Shown here: in pieces, positions 16,077-25,399 of the stretch
Numbering within the stretch: position 1 is the first letter of the stretch
Layout: each line of letters opens with the position of its first letter
Assembly (NCBI RefSeq): GCF_002356355.1
Contig: NZ_AP018052.1
Location: 248,001-312,000 of the forward strand
Length of the DNA stretch: 64,000 nt
Reading direction: 5' to 3'
DNA from: Thiohalobacter thiocyanaticus
GTDB lineage: Bacteria; Pseudomonadota; Gammaproteobacteria; Thiohalobacterales; Thiohalobacteraceae
Made by a program: the position numbers and the translations under genes
Notes under the pieces: model-generated
The model's database searches: none
The model's input: the letters and a program-made list of their open reading frames with translations, nothing else
Told to the model about the DNA's origin: nothing

Positions 16077-16574
16077 TCAGGAATCATCGCTGTCCTTCAC
16101 ACGCATCTCGAAGGCGCGCTGATCGGCGGCCCGCAGCCGGCGGCAGACGTCGCGGGCCATGTTTATGTACAGTACCAGGTACTGATCAGGAAATTTTCTA
16201 TACAGATCATGCAGGTGTCGGCTGGTCAGTTCGATGGCCGAACTGCCGGTCAGGGCCAGGGTCGAGGTGTTGCGCGGCCCCAGGTCGATCAGCGCCACCT
16301 GACCGAAGCTCTCGCCCCGCTCCAGGCTGTGGATGCGGTAATCGCGCCCCTCCCAGCGCTTGTACATGGCGACCTTGCCGGACTCCAGCACGAACATGGA
16401 CTGCGCCGGCTCGCCCTCATGATAGAAATACTCCCCCTTCTGCCGCTGTACCACATGGGTGAGGCCAAGCAGGTATTCCAGCGTGGCGTCGTTGAGCCCG
16501 CCGAAGGCGGCCATGGACTGCAGCAGCCGGATGCGCTCGGAGGTGGGGCGTGTCTGTGAGGTGGCGCGTCGCAT
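16077..16574 (-). CDS. Cyclic nucleotide-binding domain protein
   Basis: A 165-aa protein with a single Crp-type cNMP-binding domain: a beta roll with KGEYFYHEGEPAQSMFVLESGKV, then GESFGQVALIDLGPRNTST in the phosphate-binding cassette position, and a long C-helix (KFPDQYLVLYINMARDVCRRL). There is no C-terminal HTH, unlike Crp/Fnr transcription factors, so it probably senses a nucleotide and acts on a partner, or is a degenerate sensor. It is divergent from the MarR gene. Confidence 0.8.
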   Translation of the reverse strand: MRRATSQTRPTSERIRLLQSMAAFGGLNDATLEYLLGLTHVVQRQKGEYFYHEGEPAQSMFVLESGKVAMYKRWEGRDYRIHSLERGESFGQVALIDLGPRNTSTLALTGSSAIELTSRHLHDLYRKFPDQYLVLYINMARDVCRRLRAADQRAFEMRVKDSDDS

Positions 16575-16759
16575 GGGTGGTCAGCCAGGTTTCCTGTCCC
16601 GTTGGACATTGCCAGTGTCCGTGAGTGCCGGCCGCCGGGAGGGCGTCCGTTCAGCCTTGGCATGGGTAAGTATAACCTATTGAATTTTATTCTGAATGGA
16701 CAGATGCGAAAAAAAATGATATTGTGCAAAAGTTTTTCGCGCAAATATTTTCTGGTGCA

Positions 16760-17299
16760 ATGACGGCTGATCCCAACGCTGCCCCCGGCTCTACGCCGGA
16801 GGCGGGCCAAGACAGAGAAATCCGCAGCATCATCCAGCAGCTGCGCATTGTCTATCGCGCCATGCAGGAGCATTCGCGCTGGGTGGAGCGTCAGTGCGGG
16901 GTCTCCGCGGCCCAACTCTGGGCGCTGTGGGAGATGCACAAGCGGCCCGGCATGCGGGTCTCGGAGCTCTCGAGGAGCCTGTCGCTGCATCAGTCCACGA
17001 CCAGCAACATGCTGGATAAGCTGGAGAAAAAAGGCCTGATCGAGCGCCGCCGCGGCGGCCCCGACCAGCGTGTGGTCAAGGTCTACCTGACCGCTGCCGG
17101 CGCCGCCATCGTCAAGCAGGCGCCGCAGCCGGCCCAGGGCACCATCAGCGACGCCCTGCTGCGTCTGCCGGAACAGCGACTGGCACAACTCGACCAGGGC
17201 CTGCAGGCCATGGTCGCGGCAATGGTAATCAAGGACAGTGAGGCGGCGCTCAGGCACATGTCTGACACCGATGACAGACAGGAGAAACGTTTTGAATAA
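16760..17299 (+). CDS. MarR family transcriptional regulator
   Basis: A dimeric winged-HTH repressor family that senses small ligands or oxidants. 179 aa from MTADPNAA; a GTG at 16724 would add 12 residues. The wHTH region shows RVSELSRSLSLHQSTTSNMLDKLEKKGLIER followed by wing residues RRGGPDQRVVKVYLT. Helices on both sides form the dimer interface. The next gene starts 7 bp after its stop, so the two are probably co-transcribed. The AT-rich region upstream is the likely promoter shared with the divergent cNMP-binding gene. Confidence 0.85.
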   Translation: MTADPNAAPGSTPEAGQDREIRSIIQQLRIVYRAMQEHSRWVERQCGVSAAQLWALWEMHKRPGMRVSELSRSLSLHQSTTSNMLDKLEKKGLIERRRGGPDQRVVKVYLTAAGAAIVKQAPQPAQGTISDALLRLPEQRLAQLDQGLQAMVAAMVIKDSEAALRHMSDTDDRQEKRFE

Positions 17300-17306
17300 G
17301 GACCGG

Positions 17307-17573
17307 ATGTTTTATTGCCTCCCGCAGCAGGCCTACATGCGTACGGACAACTGCCAGAAGCTGCGCAAGCGGCCGACCGGCAAGGTGCCCGCCGGCGCCC
17401 AGCCCAAGCTGCGTGCCTGCGAGGGCTGCACCATGTATCCGCTGGTGGACAAGGACAAGGTACCGACCGTCACCCTGACCGAATATCTCGGCGGCCAGAA
17501 ACCGGAGATCGCGAATCTGCACTCGGCGACCAACAAGAAGCTGATCCAGGCCCACCTGAAAGAGGCCGGCTAG
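17307..17573 (+). CDS. Small Cys-containing protein of unknown function
   Basis: 88 aa from ATG 17307, with AAGGA just upstream. Three cysteines in spaced motifs (FYCLPQQAYMRTDNC, ACEGC, giving C-x(n)-C and CxxC) could bind metal. The C-terminal half is hydrophilic (LTEYLGGQKPEIANLHSATN). I do not recognise the family. It directly follows the MarR gene and precedes the KamA-like gene by 169 bp. Confidence 0.6.
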   Translation: MFYCLPQQAYMRTDNCQKLRKRPTGKVPAGAQPKLRACEGCTMYPLVDKDKVPTVTLTEYLGGQKPEIANLHSATNKKLIQAHLKEAG

Positions 17574-17742
17574 CCGCTTTTCGGCACATCTGCAACGAAA
17601 TCCCCCGGGTCCGCCGCCAGGCGGCCCAGCCAAGACAACCAGGGTCGGCCGGCACAATCCGCTGCCGGACAGCGCCTCATCATTCAATCATCCATCAGGC
17701 AACGGATGGGGTAACGGCCTTGAGATATGAGGAGAGACTCCT

Positions 17743-19131
17743 ATGTCCCAAGTCATGAACCTGAATCGCAAAACCGCGCCGAGCGCGACGCTGACCCGGA
17801 ACACGCGTTTCGAGGTCTATACCGAGCGCCAGTTCGATCGCATCAGTCCACTGCAGCGCCTGCCCGAGGAGCAGCGTTTCGCCATGCGCGTGGTTGCCAA
17901 TGTGCTGCCCTTCCGGGTCAACCGGTACGTCATCGACGAACTGATCGACTGGGAGCGGGTACCGGAGGATCCGGTGTTCCAGCTCACCTTCCCGCAGCCG
18001 GGCATGCTGGATGAGGCCGATTTCAACCGCATGGCCGCCGTCCTGCGCAAGGGAGGCGAGCGCGCCGAGGTCAGGGCAGTGGCGCGCGAGATCCAGGCCG
18101 GACTGAACCCGCACCCGGCCGGGCAGCAGGAAATGAACGTGCCGCAGCTCAATGGCGAACCCCTGCCCGGCGTACAGCACAAGTACCGCGAGACGGTGCT
18201 GTTCTTCCCCAGCCAGGGTCAGGTCTGCCACAGTTACTGCACCTTCTGTTTCCGCTGGGCGCAGTTCGTGGGCGACAAGTCATTGCGCTTCGCGGCCAAC
18301 GAGGCCTCCAACCTGCATCAGTACCTGGCGCAGCATCCGGCAATCAGTGATCTGCTGGTGACCGGCGGCGACCCGATGGTGATGAAGACCGCGCATCTCA
18401 AGGCCTACCTGGAACCGTTGCTGCGTCCGGAGCTGGAACATGTGCAGACGGTGCGCATCGGCACCAAGTCGCTGACCTTCTGGCCGCAGCGCTTTGTCAC
18501 CGACGAGGATGCGGATGATCTGCTGCGCCTGCTGGAGAAGCTGGTCGCCGGGGGCAAGCATGTGGCCCTGATGGCGCACTTCAATCACTGGCGCGAAATG
18601 GACACACCGGTCGTGCGCGAGGCCATCCGCCGCATCCGTGCCACCGGCGCCCAGATCCGCACCCAGGCGCCATTGCTGCGTCACATCAACGATGACGCCG
18701 GAGTCTGGGCCCGGATGTGGCGCACCCAGGTGCACCTTGGTCTGATCCCGTACTATATGTTCGTCGAGCGCGACACCGGTGCCCGGCAGTATTTCGAGGT
18801 GCCGCTGGTGCGTGCCTGGGAGGTCTACCGCGAGGCGATGCAGCGGGTCTCCGGCCTGGGGCGCACCGCGCGCGGTCCGAGCATGAGCGCGGCCCCCGGC
18901 AAGGTGGAGATCCAGGGCGTTGCCGAGATCCAGGGCGAGAAGGTGTTCGTGCTGCGGTTCATCCAGGGCCGCAACCCCGACTGGGTGCAGCAGCCCTTCT
19001 TCGCGAAATACGATCCCGAGGCCACCTGGCTGGATCAGCTCGAGCCCGCCTTCGGCGAGAACAAGTTCTTCTTCGAGGACGAGTTCAACGCCATGCAGGA
19101 CAAGCCGGTGACGGTGCGTCGGATCGCCTGA
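17743..19131 (+). CDS. KamA family radical SAM protein
   Basis: A lysine 2,3-aminomutase-like radical SAM enzyme, 462 aa. The [4Fe-4S] motif is CHSYCTFCF (Cys162, Cys166, Cys169). Further barrel motifs include DLLVTGGDPMVMK, VRIGTKSLTFWPQRF and ALMAHFNHWREMDT. The characterised enzymes have a PGGGGK motif whose Lys binds PLP; here the equivalent region reads SAAPGKVEI, so the substrate may differ. Length is greater than in EpmB-like proteins. A GAGGAGA ribosome site precedes the start. It stands downstream of the MarR pair. Substrate is not assignable from sequence. Confidence 0.85.
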   Translation: MSQVMNLNRKTAPSATLTRNTRFEVYTERQFDRISPLQRLPEEQRFAMRVVANVLPFRVNRYVIDELIDWERVPEDPVFQLTFPQPGMLDEADFNRMAAVLRKGGERAEVRAVAREIQAGLNPHPAGQQEMNVPQLNGEPLPGVQHKYRETVLFFPSQGQVCHSYCTFCFRWAQFVGDKSLRFAANEASNLHQYLAQHPAISDLLVTGGDPMVMKTAHLKAYLEPLLRPELEHVQTVRIGTKSLTFWPQRFVTDEDADDLLRLLEKLVAGGKHVALMAHFNHWREMDTPVVREAIRRIRATGAQIRTQAPLLRHINDDAGVWARMWRTQVHLGLIPYYMFVERDTGARQYFEVPLVRAWEVYREAMQRVSGLGRTARGPSMSAAPGKVEIQGVAEIQGEKVFVLRFIQGRNPDWVQQPFFAKYDPEATWLDQLEPAFGENKFFFEDEFNAMQDKPVTVRRIA

Positions 19132-19183
19132 CGCCCGGCGTTGCCGCGGAGCGGTTTTGACGGCATCCTGTTACCTGGTGCCT

Positions 19184-19268
19184 GTCATTGCGGGCAGGGC
19201 GTGACAATCTCATAATGCGGCAGAAGCCGGTCGGAGATTGCCGCGGCACGTCGTGCCTCGCAATGACG
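19184..19268. repeat. Palindromic repeat family A, copy 2
   Basis: TGTCATTGCGGG, GACAATCTC, GGAGATTGCC and CGCAATGACG arms in the same order and spacing as the other family A copies, between the KamA-like gene and the sucrose operon. Confidence 0.8.
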
Positions 19269-19301
19269 GCTGATTTGAGTGTTCATTGACCGCCGTCCAC
19301 C

Positions 19302-20225
19302 ATGGCCACGACACCTGATGCCCAGTCCGGAACCGCCCCCGACCGCCCGGTGATCTTCGGCGAAGTGCTCTACGACTGCTTCGCCGGTGGTCCGGAGGTG
19401 CTCGGCGGCGCGCCCTTCAATGTCGCCTGGCACCTGCAGGGCTTCGGTCAGCAGCCGCTGCTGATCAGCCGTGTCGGCGAGGATGCGCACGGCGACGCGC
19501 TGCTGGCGCAGATGCAGTCCTGGGGCATGGATACCCGCGGCGTGCAGCGCGATCCCGATCATCCCACCGGCCGGGTCGAGATCGTCCAGGACGGCAGCCG
19601 CCACAGTTTCGATATCCTTCCCGACCAGGCCTACGACCACATCGACGCCGACACCGCCTGCGAACTGCTGCTGGAGATCAATGTCGCACTGCTCTACATC
19701 GGCAGCCTGGCGCGCCGCCACCCGGTCTCGTGCCGGGCGATGGAGTCGCTGCAGGCACAGGGTCATCCCGCCTTCGTCGACATCAATCTGCGCGCGCCCT
19801 GGTGGGACGAGGCCGGCGTGCGGGCGCTGCTGCGGCAGGCGCGCTGGTTCAAACTCAATGACGAAGAGCTCCGGCTGCTGGAGCCGCCCGCCGCCACGAC
19901 CAACGAGACCGGGGCCGCACGCGCCCTGCTGGAACAGAACGGCCTGGAACTGCTGATTCTCACCCGCGGAGCGGCCGGCGCGCTGCTGCTCAGCCGCGAT
20001 GCGCAGTTCGAGGGGCGGCCACCGGAATTGGAGCGGCTGGTCGACACGGTCGGGGCGGGTGATGCCTTCAGCGCGGTGACCATTCTCGGCCTGTTGCGGG
20101 GCTGGACGCTGGAGCAGATCCTGGAACGGGCCCTGACCTTCGCCGCGCGCGTCACTGAGCAGCGTGGCGCGACCGCGGCCGATCCGGCACTGTATCAACA
20201 TTACCGCGAGCGATGGGGGCTCTGA
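19302..20225 (+). CDS. PfkB family fructokinase
   Basis: Phosphorylates fructose to fructose-6-phosphate, feeding sucrose-phosphate synthase and recovering fructose released by sucrose synthase. The 307-aa product has the PfkB start (VIFGEVLYDCF, VLGGAPFNVAWHLQGFG) and the second signature DTVGAGDAFSA with catalytic Asp near residue 253. It is 2 bp upstream of the SPS start, heading a three-gene operon. The assignment to fructose rests on operon context and the GGAPFNVAWHL motif shared with fructokinases. Confidence 0.9.
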   Translation: MATTPDAQSGTAPDRPVIFGEVLYDCFAGGPEVLGGAPFNVAWHLQGFGQQPLLISRVGEDAHGDALLAQMQSWGMDTRGVQRDPDHPTGRVEIVQDGSRHSFDILPDQAYDHIDADTACELLLEINVALLYIGSLARRHPVSCRAMESLQAQGHPAFVDINLRAPWWDEAGVRALLRQARWFKLNDEELRLLEPPAATTNETGAARALLEQNGLELLILTRGAAGALLLSRDAQFEGRPPELERLVDTVGAGDAFSAVTILGLLRGWTLEQILERALTFAARVTEQRGATAADPALYQHYRERWGL

Positions 20226-20227
20226 GC

Positions 20228-22408
20228 ATGCAGGGCAAGGCGACAGGGAGCAGCAGCGAAAAGGGTCGCTACATCATCCTCATCAGCATCCACGGCCTGA
20301 TCCGGGGCGAGCACCTGGAGCTGGGGCGTGATTCCGACACCGGCGGCCAGACCCTGTACGTGGTGGAACTGGCCCGCGCCCTGGCCCGCCACCCCGATGT
20401 GTGGCGCGTGGATCTGCTCACCCGCCAGGTCATCGATCCCAAGGTCGACGACGACTATGCCCAGCCGCTGGAGCCGCTGGGCGACAAGGCCTATATCGTG
20501 CGCCTGCCTTGCGGCCCGCGTCGCTACCTGCGCAAGGAGGTACTCTGGCCCTATCTGGACGGCTTCACCGACGCCGCGCTGCAGCATGTGCGCAGGATCG
20601 GGCGGCTGCCGGATTTCGTCCACAGTCACTACGCCGATGCCGGCTTCGTCGCCTCGCGCCTGACCGCGCTCCTCGGCGTGCCCATGGTGCACACCGGACA
20701 TTCGCTGGGCTGGCCCAAGCGCGAGCGGCTGCTGGAACAGGGCGTGCGCGAGGAGCAGATCGAACAGCACTACAACCTGTCCCAGCGCATCGAGGCCGAG
20801 GAGATGGCGCTGGAGAACGCCCAGCTGGTGGTGGCCAGCACCCGCCAGGAGGTCGAGCAGCAGTACGCGCGCTACGACAACTACCAGCCCAAGCGCATGG
20901 AGGTGATCCCGCCGGGCACCGACCTGACCCGATTCCGGCCGCCGAAGCAGCGCGAGCGCTGGCCGCCGATCTGGGAGGAACTGCAGCGCTTCCTGCGCCA
21001 TCCGAAAAAACCCATGATCCTGGCGCTGTCGCGCCCGGACGAGCGCAAGAACATCCTCACCCTGGTCGAGGCCTACGCCATGCACCCCACCCTGCGTGAC
21101 CTGGCCAATCTGGTGATCGTGGCCGGCAACCGCGATGACATCAGCCACATGGAGCGTGGCCCGAAGACAGTGCTGACCAACCTGCTCATGTGCATCGATC
21201 GCCATGATCTGTACGGCCACATCGCCTATCCCAAGCATCACGATGATACCGACGTGCCGGACCTGTACCGCCTCGCCGCGCGGCTGAAGGGCGTGTTCGT
21301 CAACCCGGCGCTGACCGAGCCCTTCGGCCTGACCCTGATCGAGGCCGCCGCCAGCGGTGTGCCCATCCTGGCCACCCACGACGGCGGACCGCGCGACATC
21401 ATCCGCCACTGCAGGAACGGCTATCTGATCGACCCGCTCAAACCCAAGCGCATGGCGCGCCGGCTGGAGCAGATGCTGATCGACCCCGAGCAGTGGGGGC
21501 AGTGGTCGCAGAACGGGCTCAAGGGCGTGCACAAGCACTACTCCTGGGACAGCCATGTGGAGAAGTATCTCAAGGCCGTCAGGCGCACCTCGAAGGGCAA
21601 GTACCGGCCGCAGCATGCGTGGGGGCCGAGCAGCCGCATGCCGACCATCGACCGGCTGATCGTCTGCGCCCTGGACAATGTCCTGATGGGCGACGAAGAG
21701 GCGCAGCAGGAACTGGTGTCACGCCTGGAGAAATCGGGCGAACACATCGGCTTCGGGGTGGCCACCGGCCGTACCCTGGACAGCGCCATGAAGCTGATCA
21801 AGGCCTCGGCCCTGCCCATGCCGGATGTGCTCATCACCTCGGTCGGCTCCGAGATCCACTACGGCCACCGCATGGTGCACGATCAGGCCTGGCTACGGCA
21901 CATCGACTTCCGCTGGGAGCCGGACAAGCTCAGGGATGCGATGAAGCAGTTCAAGGGCATGAAACTGCAGCCTAAGACTGAACAGCACCCCTACAAGATC
22001 AGCTATTTCATCGACAGCAGGAAAGGCCCCAGCCGGCGCGAAGTGGTGCGCCATCTGCGCAAGCTGGATCTGCACGCCAATGTGCTCTTCTCGCGCAACA
22101 TGTTCGTCGACCTGCTGCCCATACGTGCCTCCAAGGGCACTGCCCTGCGCCATGTCAGCGTGCGCTGGAACATCCCGCCGGAGAAGATCCTGATCGCCGG
22201 CAGCTGTGGCAACGACGCCGATGTGCTCAGCGGCAACACCCTGGGCGTGGTGGTGGGTAATCACAGTGACGAGATCGAACGGCTGCGCGGATGGCCGCGA
22301 GTTTACTTCGCCGAGGGAGAGCACGCCTGGGGTATCCTCGAAGGCATCAACTACTACGACTTTCTGGGCGTGATCCACATCCCCAACGATGAATACGAGG
22401 AGGCCTGA
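20228..22408 (+). CDS. Sucrose-phosphate synthase with SPP-like domain
   Basis: Makes sucrose-6-phosphate from an NDP-glucose and fructose-6-phosphate. 726 aa from ATG 20228. The GT-B/GT4 part covers residues 1-460 (SIHGLIRGEHLELGRDSDTG, ALSRPDERKN, ALTEPFGLTLIEAAASG with the E-x7-E motif). Residues ~475-720 are a HAD-type SPP-like domain (VATGRTLDSA, KGTALRHV, GNDADVL). The HAD nucleophile position is Ala481 in VCALDNVL where active phosphatases have Asp; Asp483 remains. So this domain is probably not a phosphatase, as in plant SPS. It overlaps the next gene by 1 bp. Confidence 0.92.
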   Translation: MQGKATGSSSEKGRYIILISIHGLIRGEHLELGRDSDTGGQTLYVVELARALARHPDVWRVDLLTRQVIDPKVDDDYAQPLEPLGDKAYIVRLPCGPRRYLRKEVLWPYLDGFTDAALQHVRRIGRLPDFVHSHYADAGFVASRLTALLGVPMVHTGHSLGWPKRERLLEQGVREEQIEQHYNLSQRIEAEEMALENAQLVVASTRQEVEQQYARYDNYQPKRMEVIPPGTDLTRFRPPKQRERWPPIWEELQRFLRHPKKPMILALSRPDERKNILTLVEAYAMHPTLRDLANLVIVAGNRDDISHMERGPKTVLTNLLMCIDRHDLYGHIAYPKHHDDTDVPDLYRLAARLKGVFVNPALTEPFGLTLIEAAASGVPILATHDGGPRDIIRHCRNGYLIDPLKPKRMARRLEQMLIDPEQWGQWSQNGLKGVHKHYSWDSHVEKYLKAVRRTSKGKYRPQHAWGPSSRMPTIDRLIVCALDNVLMGDEEAQQELVSRLEKSGEHIGFGVATGRTLDSAMKLIKASALPMPDVLITSVGSEIHYGHRMVHDQAWLRHIDFRWEPDKLRDAMKQFKGMKLQPKTEQHPYKISYFIDSRKGPSRREVVRHLRKLDLHANVLFSRNMFVDLLPIRASKGTALRHVSVRWNIPPEKILIAGSCGNDADVLSGNTLGVVVGNHSDEIERLRGWPRVYFAEGEHAWGILEGINYYDFLGVIHIPNDEYEEA

Positions 22409-24795
22409 TGCAAGCGCTCGAGGAGCACCTGCGGCATCACCGGGACAAGCTGTTCATGCTGCTGCGTCACTATGCCTCGCTGGAGCGCGCCTTCCTGCTG
22501 CAGTCGGACCTGTGGGACGAGTATCAGGTTTTCTGTGACCGGGCCGAGAACAGCGCCAGTTGCGACAACGCCATCGCCGAGCTGATCGGGGTTGCGCAGG
22601 AAGCGGTGGTGGAGCACCCCTGGGTGTATCTGTCAGTGCGCCCGAGCATTGCCCGCTGGAGCTATCTGCGCTTCCATCTTGAGGCCGGCGATTACGAAAC
22701 GATCAGCGGCCAGGAGTTTCTGGCCTTCAAGGAACGTCAGGTGCGCGACGGCGCAGCCCTGTCGGACTTCGTGCTGGAGGTCGACCTCGGCCCCTTCAAC
22801 CGCGAATTTCCCAAGCTCAAGGAATCGCGTTCCATCGGTCGCGGGGTGGAATTCCTCAACCGGCGCCTGTCCAGCCAGCTGTTCCAGGAACTGGGCCGCG
22901 GCGACAAGCGGCTGCTGGAATTCCTGCGCATGCATCAGTGCCACGGCGTTCAGTTGATGGTCAATGAACGCATCACCGATGTGGAGGAACTGCAGCAGGC
23001 CCTGCGCCGGGCCGAGGAGTACCTGTCCGGGCAGCCGCCCGAAGCCGGCTGGGACCAGGTCGGCCATCAGCTGCAGGCGCTGGGCCTGGAGATCGGCTGG
23101 GGCCGCACCGTGACCCGCATGCGCTACACCCTGCACCTGCTTTCCGACATCCTGGAGGCGCCGGAGCCGCAGAACCTGGAGCGTTTCCTGGGCCTGATCC
23201 CCATGATCTTCAGCCTGGTGATCCTGTCCCCGCACGGTTTCTTCGGTCAGGCCAACGTGCTGGGCAAGCCGGATACCGGCGGCCAGGTGGTCTACATCCT
23301 GGATCAGGTGCGGGCGCTGGAGCACGAGATGCGCCAGCGCCTGCAGGAACAGGGTCTGGACATCGAGCCGCAGATCCTGGTCATCAGCCGGCTGATCCCC
23401 GAGGCCCAGGGTACGACCTGCGACGAACGCAAGGAACATATTGTCGGCACTCAGAACGCCTATATCCTGCGTGTGCCCTTCCGCAATCCCCAGGGCGAGG
23501 TCATTGCCCACTGGATCTCGCGCTTCGAGGTCTGGCCCTATCTGGAGACCTTCGCCCAGGACGCCGAACGCGAACTGCTGGCCGAACTGGGTTCGCGTCC
23601 CGATCTGATCATCGGCAACTACTCCGACGGCAACCTGGTCGCCACCCTGCTCTCCCAACGCCTGCACGTGACTCAGTGCAACATCGCCCACGCGCTGGAG
23701 AAGGCCAAGTACCTGTACTCCGATCTGTACTGGCATGACAACGAATCCGAATATCACTTCGCCGCTCAGTTCACCGCCGATCTGATCGCCATGAACTCGG
23801 CCGACTTCATCATCACCTCCACCTACCAGGAGATCGCCGGCGACGGCAAGAGCGTGGGCCAATACGAGAGCTACGGCAACTTCACCATGCCCGATCTGTA
23901 CCGGGTGGTGAACGGCATCAACGTGTTCGATCCCAAGTTCAATATCGTGTCGCCCGGGGCCGATGTCGACACCTACTTTCCCTATCACAAAAGTGAGCGG
24001 CGAAAGCATGATCTGCAGGCGTCGTTGGAAGAGTTGATCTGCGGCGGGCCTGGAGAAAACGCCCGCGGCGAGTTCAGCGATCCCGACAAGCCTCTGATCT
24101 TCAGCATGGCGCGGCTGGATCACATCAAGAACATTACCGGCCTGGTGCAGTGGTACGCCGAATGCGCGCCGCTGCGCGAGACCGCCAACCTGCTGGTGGT
24201 GGCCGGTCACGTCGATGCGGCCAGATCCAATGACCGCGAGGAGCAGGCCCAGATCGCGCGTATGCACCAGCTGATGGACGAATACGGGCTGGACGGCCAG
24301 GTGCGCTGGCTCGGGTCACACCTGAACAAGCCCATGGCCGGCGAGTTGTACCGGGTGATCGCCGACCGGCGTGGCGTATTCGTGCAGCCGGCGCTGTTCG
24401 AGGCCTTCGGTCTGACTGTGATCGAGGCCATGAGCTCGGGCCTGCCCACCTTCGCCACCCGCTACGGTGGTCCGCTGGAGATCATCATCGACGGCGAGTC
24501 CGGCTTTCATATCGATCCCAACCACGGCGACGCCGCCGCCGAGCGGTTGCTGCAGTTCTTCCGCCGTTGCGGGAAGGATGCCGGTTACTGGGAGGGCATC
24601 TCCGAGGGCGGAATCAACCGGGTGGAGGCCTGCTACACCTGGCGGTTGTATGCCGAGCGCATGATGACCCTGTCGCGCATCTACGGCTTCTGGAAGTTCG
24701 TCACCAATCTGGAGCGTGACGAGACCCGCCGCTATCTGGAGATGTTCTACGCCCTGCAGTACCGGCCGCTGGCGCAGCGGGTGCTGCAGGGGTGA
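22408..24795 (+). CDS. Sucrose synthase
   Basis: Reversibly converts NDP-glucose plus fructose to sucrose plus NDP. The 795-aa length matches bacterial and plant sucrose synthases. The N-terminal ~250 residues are the regulatory/EPBD region (LGPFNREFPKLKESRSIGRG); the GT-B catalytic part has GQANVLGKPDTGGQVVYILD, NIAHALEKAKYLYSDLYW, FSMARLDHIKNITGLVQWY and LFEAFGLTVIEAMSSGLPTF. It starts on the SPS stop (TGATG), so translation is coupled. With fructokinase and SPS it forms a sucrose cycle used for compatible-solute synthesis or glycogen-linked carbon storage; that role is inference. Confidence 0.95.
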   Translation: MQALEEHLRHHRDKLFMLLRHYASLERAFLLQSDLWDEYQVFCDRAENSASCDNAIAELIGVAQEAVVEHPWVYLSVRPSIARWSYLRFHLEAGDYETISGQEFLAFKERQVRDGAALSDFVLEVDLGPFNREFPKLKESRSIGRGVEFLNRRLSSQLFQELGRGDKRLLEFLRMHQCHGVQLMVNERITDVEELQQALRRAEEYLSGQPPEAGWDQVGHQLQALGLEIGWGRTVTRMRYTLHLLSDILEAPEPQNLERFLGLIPMIFSLVILSPHGFFGQANVLGKPDTGGQVVYILDQVRALEHEMRQRLQEQGLDIEPQILVISRLIPEAQGTTCDERKEHIVGTQNAYILRVPFRNPQGEVIAHWISRFEVWPYLETFAQDAERELLAELGSRPDLIIGNYSDGNLVATLLSQRLHVTQCNIAHALEKAKYLYSDLYWHDNESEYHFAAQFTADLIAMNSADFIITSTYQEIAGDGKSVGQYESYGNFTMPDLYRVVNGINVFDPKFNIVSPGADVDTYFPYHKSERRKHDLQASLEELICGGPGENARGEFSDPDKPLIFSMARLDHIKNITGLVQWYAECAPLRETANLLVVAGHVDAARSNDREEQAQIARMHQLMDEYGLDGQVRWLGSHLNKPMAGELYRVIADRRGVFVQPALFEAFGLTVIEAMSSGLPTFATRYGGPLEIIIDGESGFHIDPNHGDAAAERLLQFFRRCGKDAGYWEGISEGGINRVEACYTWRLYAERMMTLSRIYGFWKFVTNLERDETRRYLEMFYALQYRPLAQRVLQG

Positions 24796-24804
24796 GGACG
24801 ATTA

Positions 24805-24890
24805 CGTCATTGCGAGCGCAGCGTGGCAATCTCGTAAGGCAGTATTTTTGGGTTGGAGATTGCCACGGCGCTACGCGCCTCGCAATGACG
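24805..24890. repeat. Palindromic repeat family A, copy 3
   Basis: CGTCATTGCGAG, GGCAATCTC, GGAGATTGCC, CGCAATGACG in the same 86-bp arrangement, directly after the sucrose synthase stop. Confidence 0.85.
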
Positions 24891-24941
24891 AAAGTATCAG
24901 CAATATAGAGAGGCTCAGCGTCCCTCATCCCGTTCCATGGA

Positions 24942-25217
24942 CTAGGCCAGCTGTTGCAGAATCTGCTCCGGCTCCTGGGTCTGCTGCAGGATGCCGCGCA
25001 CCCGGTTGAAGGCCTCGGCCGCGGTCTCGGGATGGGCGGCATAGGTGGTCAGGCGTTCGTATTTCCAGCCGGCCGCCTTCAGCACCCGGGTCTTGAACTG
25101 CGTACCCTCGACCCCGTTGCCGCCGATGGCAATCAGCGCGGTCTCGATCTCCTGGTGCGGCAGGCGCTCCAGGGTGATGCGGGTGAAATCCTCCGCGTTC
25201 ACCTCGGTAAACTGCAT
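24942..25217 (-). CDS. Conserved-looking hypothetical protein
   Basis: 91 aa from MQFTEVNAEDF, with AAGGA upstream. It is soluble and helical (ALIAIGGNGVEGTQFKTRVLKAAGWKYERL, shown in part). I do not recognise the family. It is divergent from the FMN reductase gene. Confidence 0.55.
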   Translation of the reverse strand: MQFTEVNAEDFTRITLERLPHQEIETALIAIGGNGVEGTQFKTRVLKAAGWKYERLTTYAAHPETAAEAFNRVRGILQQTQEPEQILQQLA

Positions 25218-25399
25218 CTGTGTATCCTTCTCTGTCTGGTGGTCGGACACGAACCGGCCCGTGAAACTGTGTCGTCCGCTGTGGCCGGGGCCTTGAGCCG
25301 GATCACGGGCGCGGACAAATACCCATTTCCATTCAGGGATTTACAGAATGGTATCCAGCCTTGATACACTGGCGCGGACAACAGAGGACAGGGGAAGAC

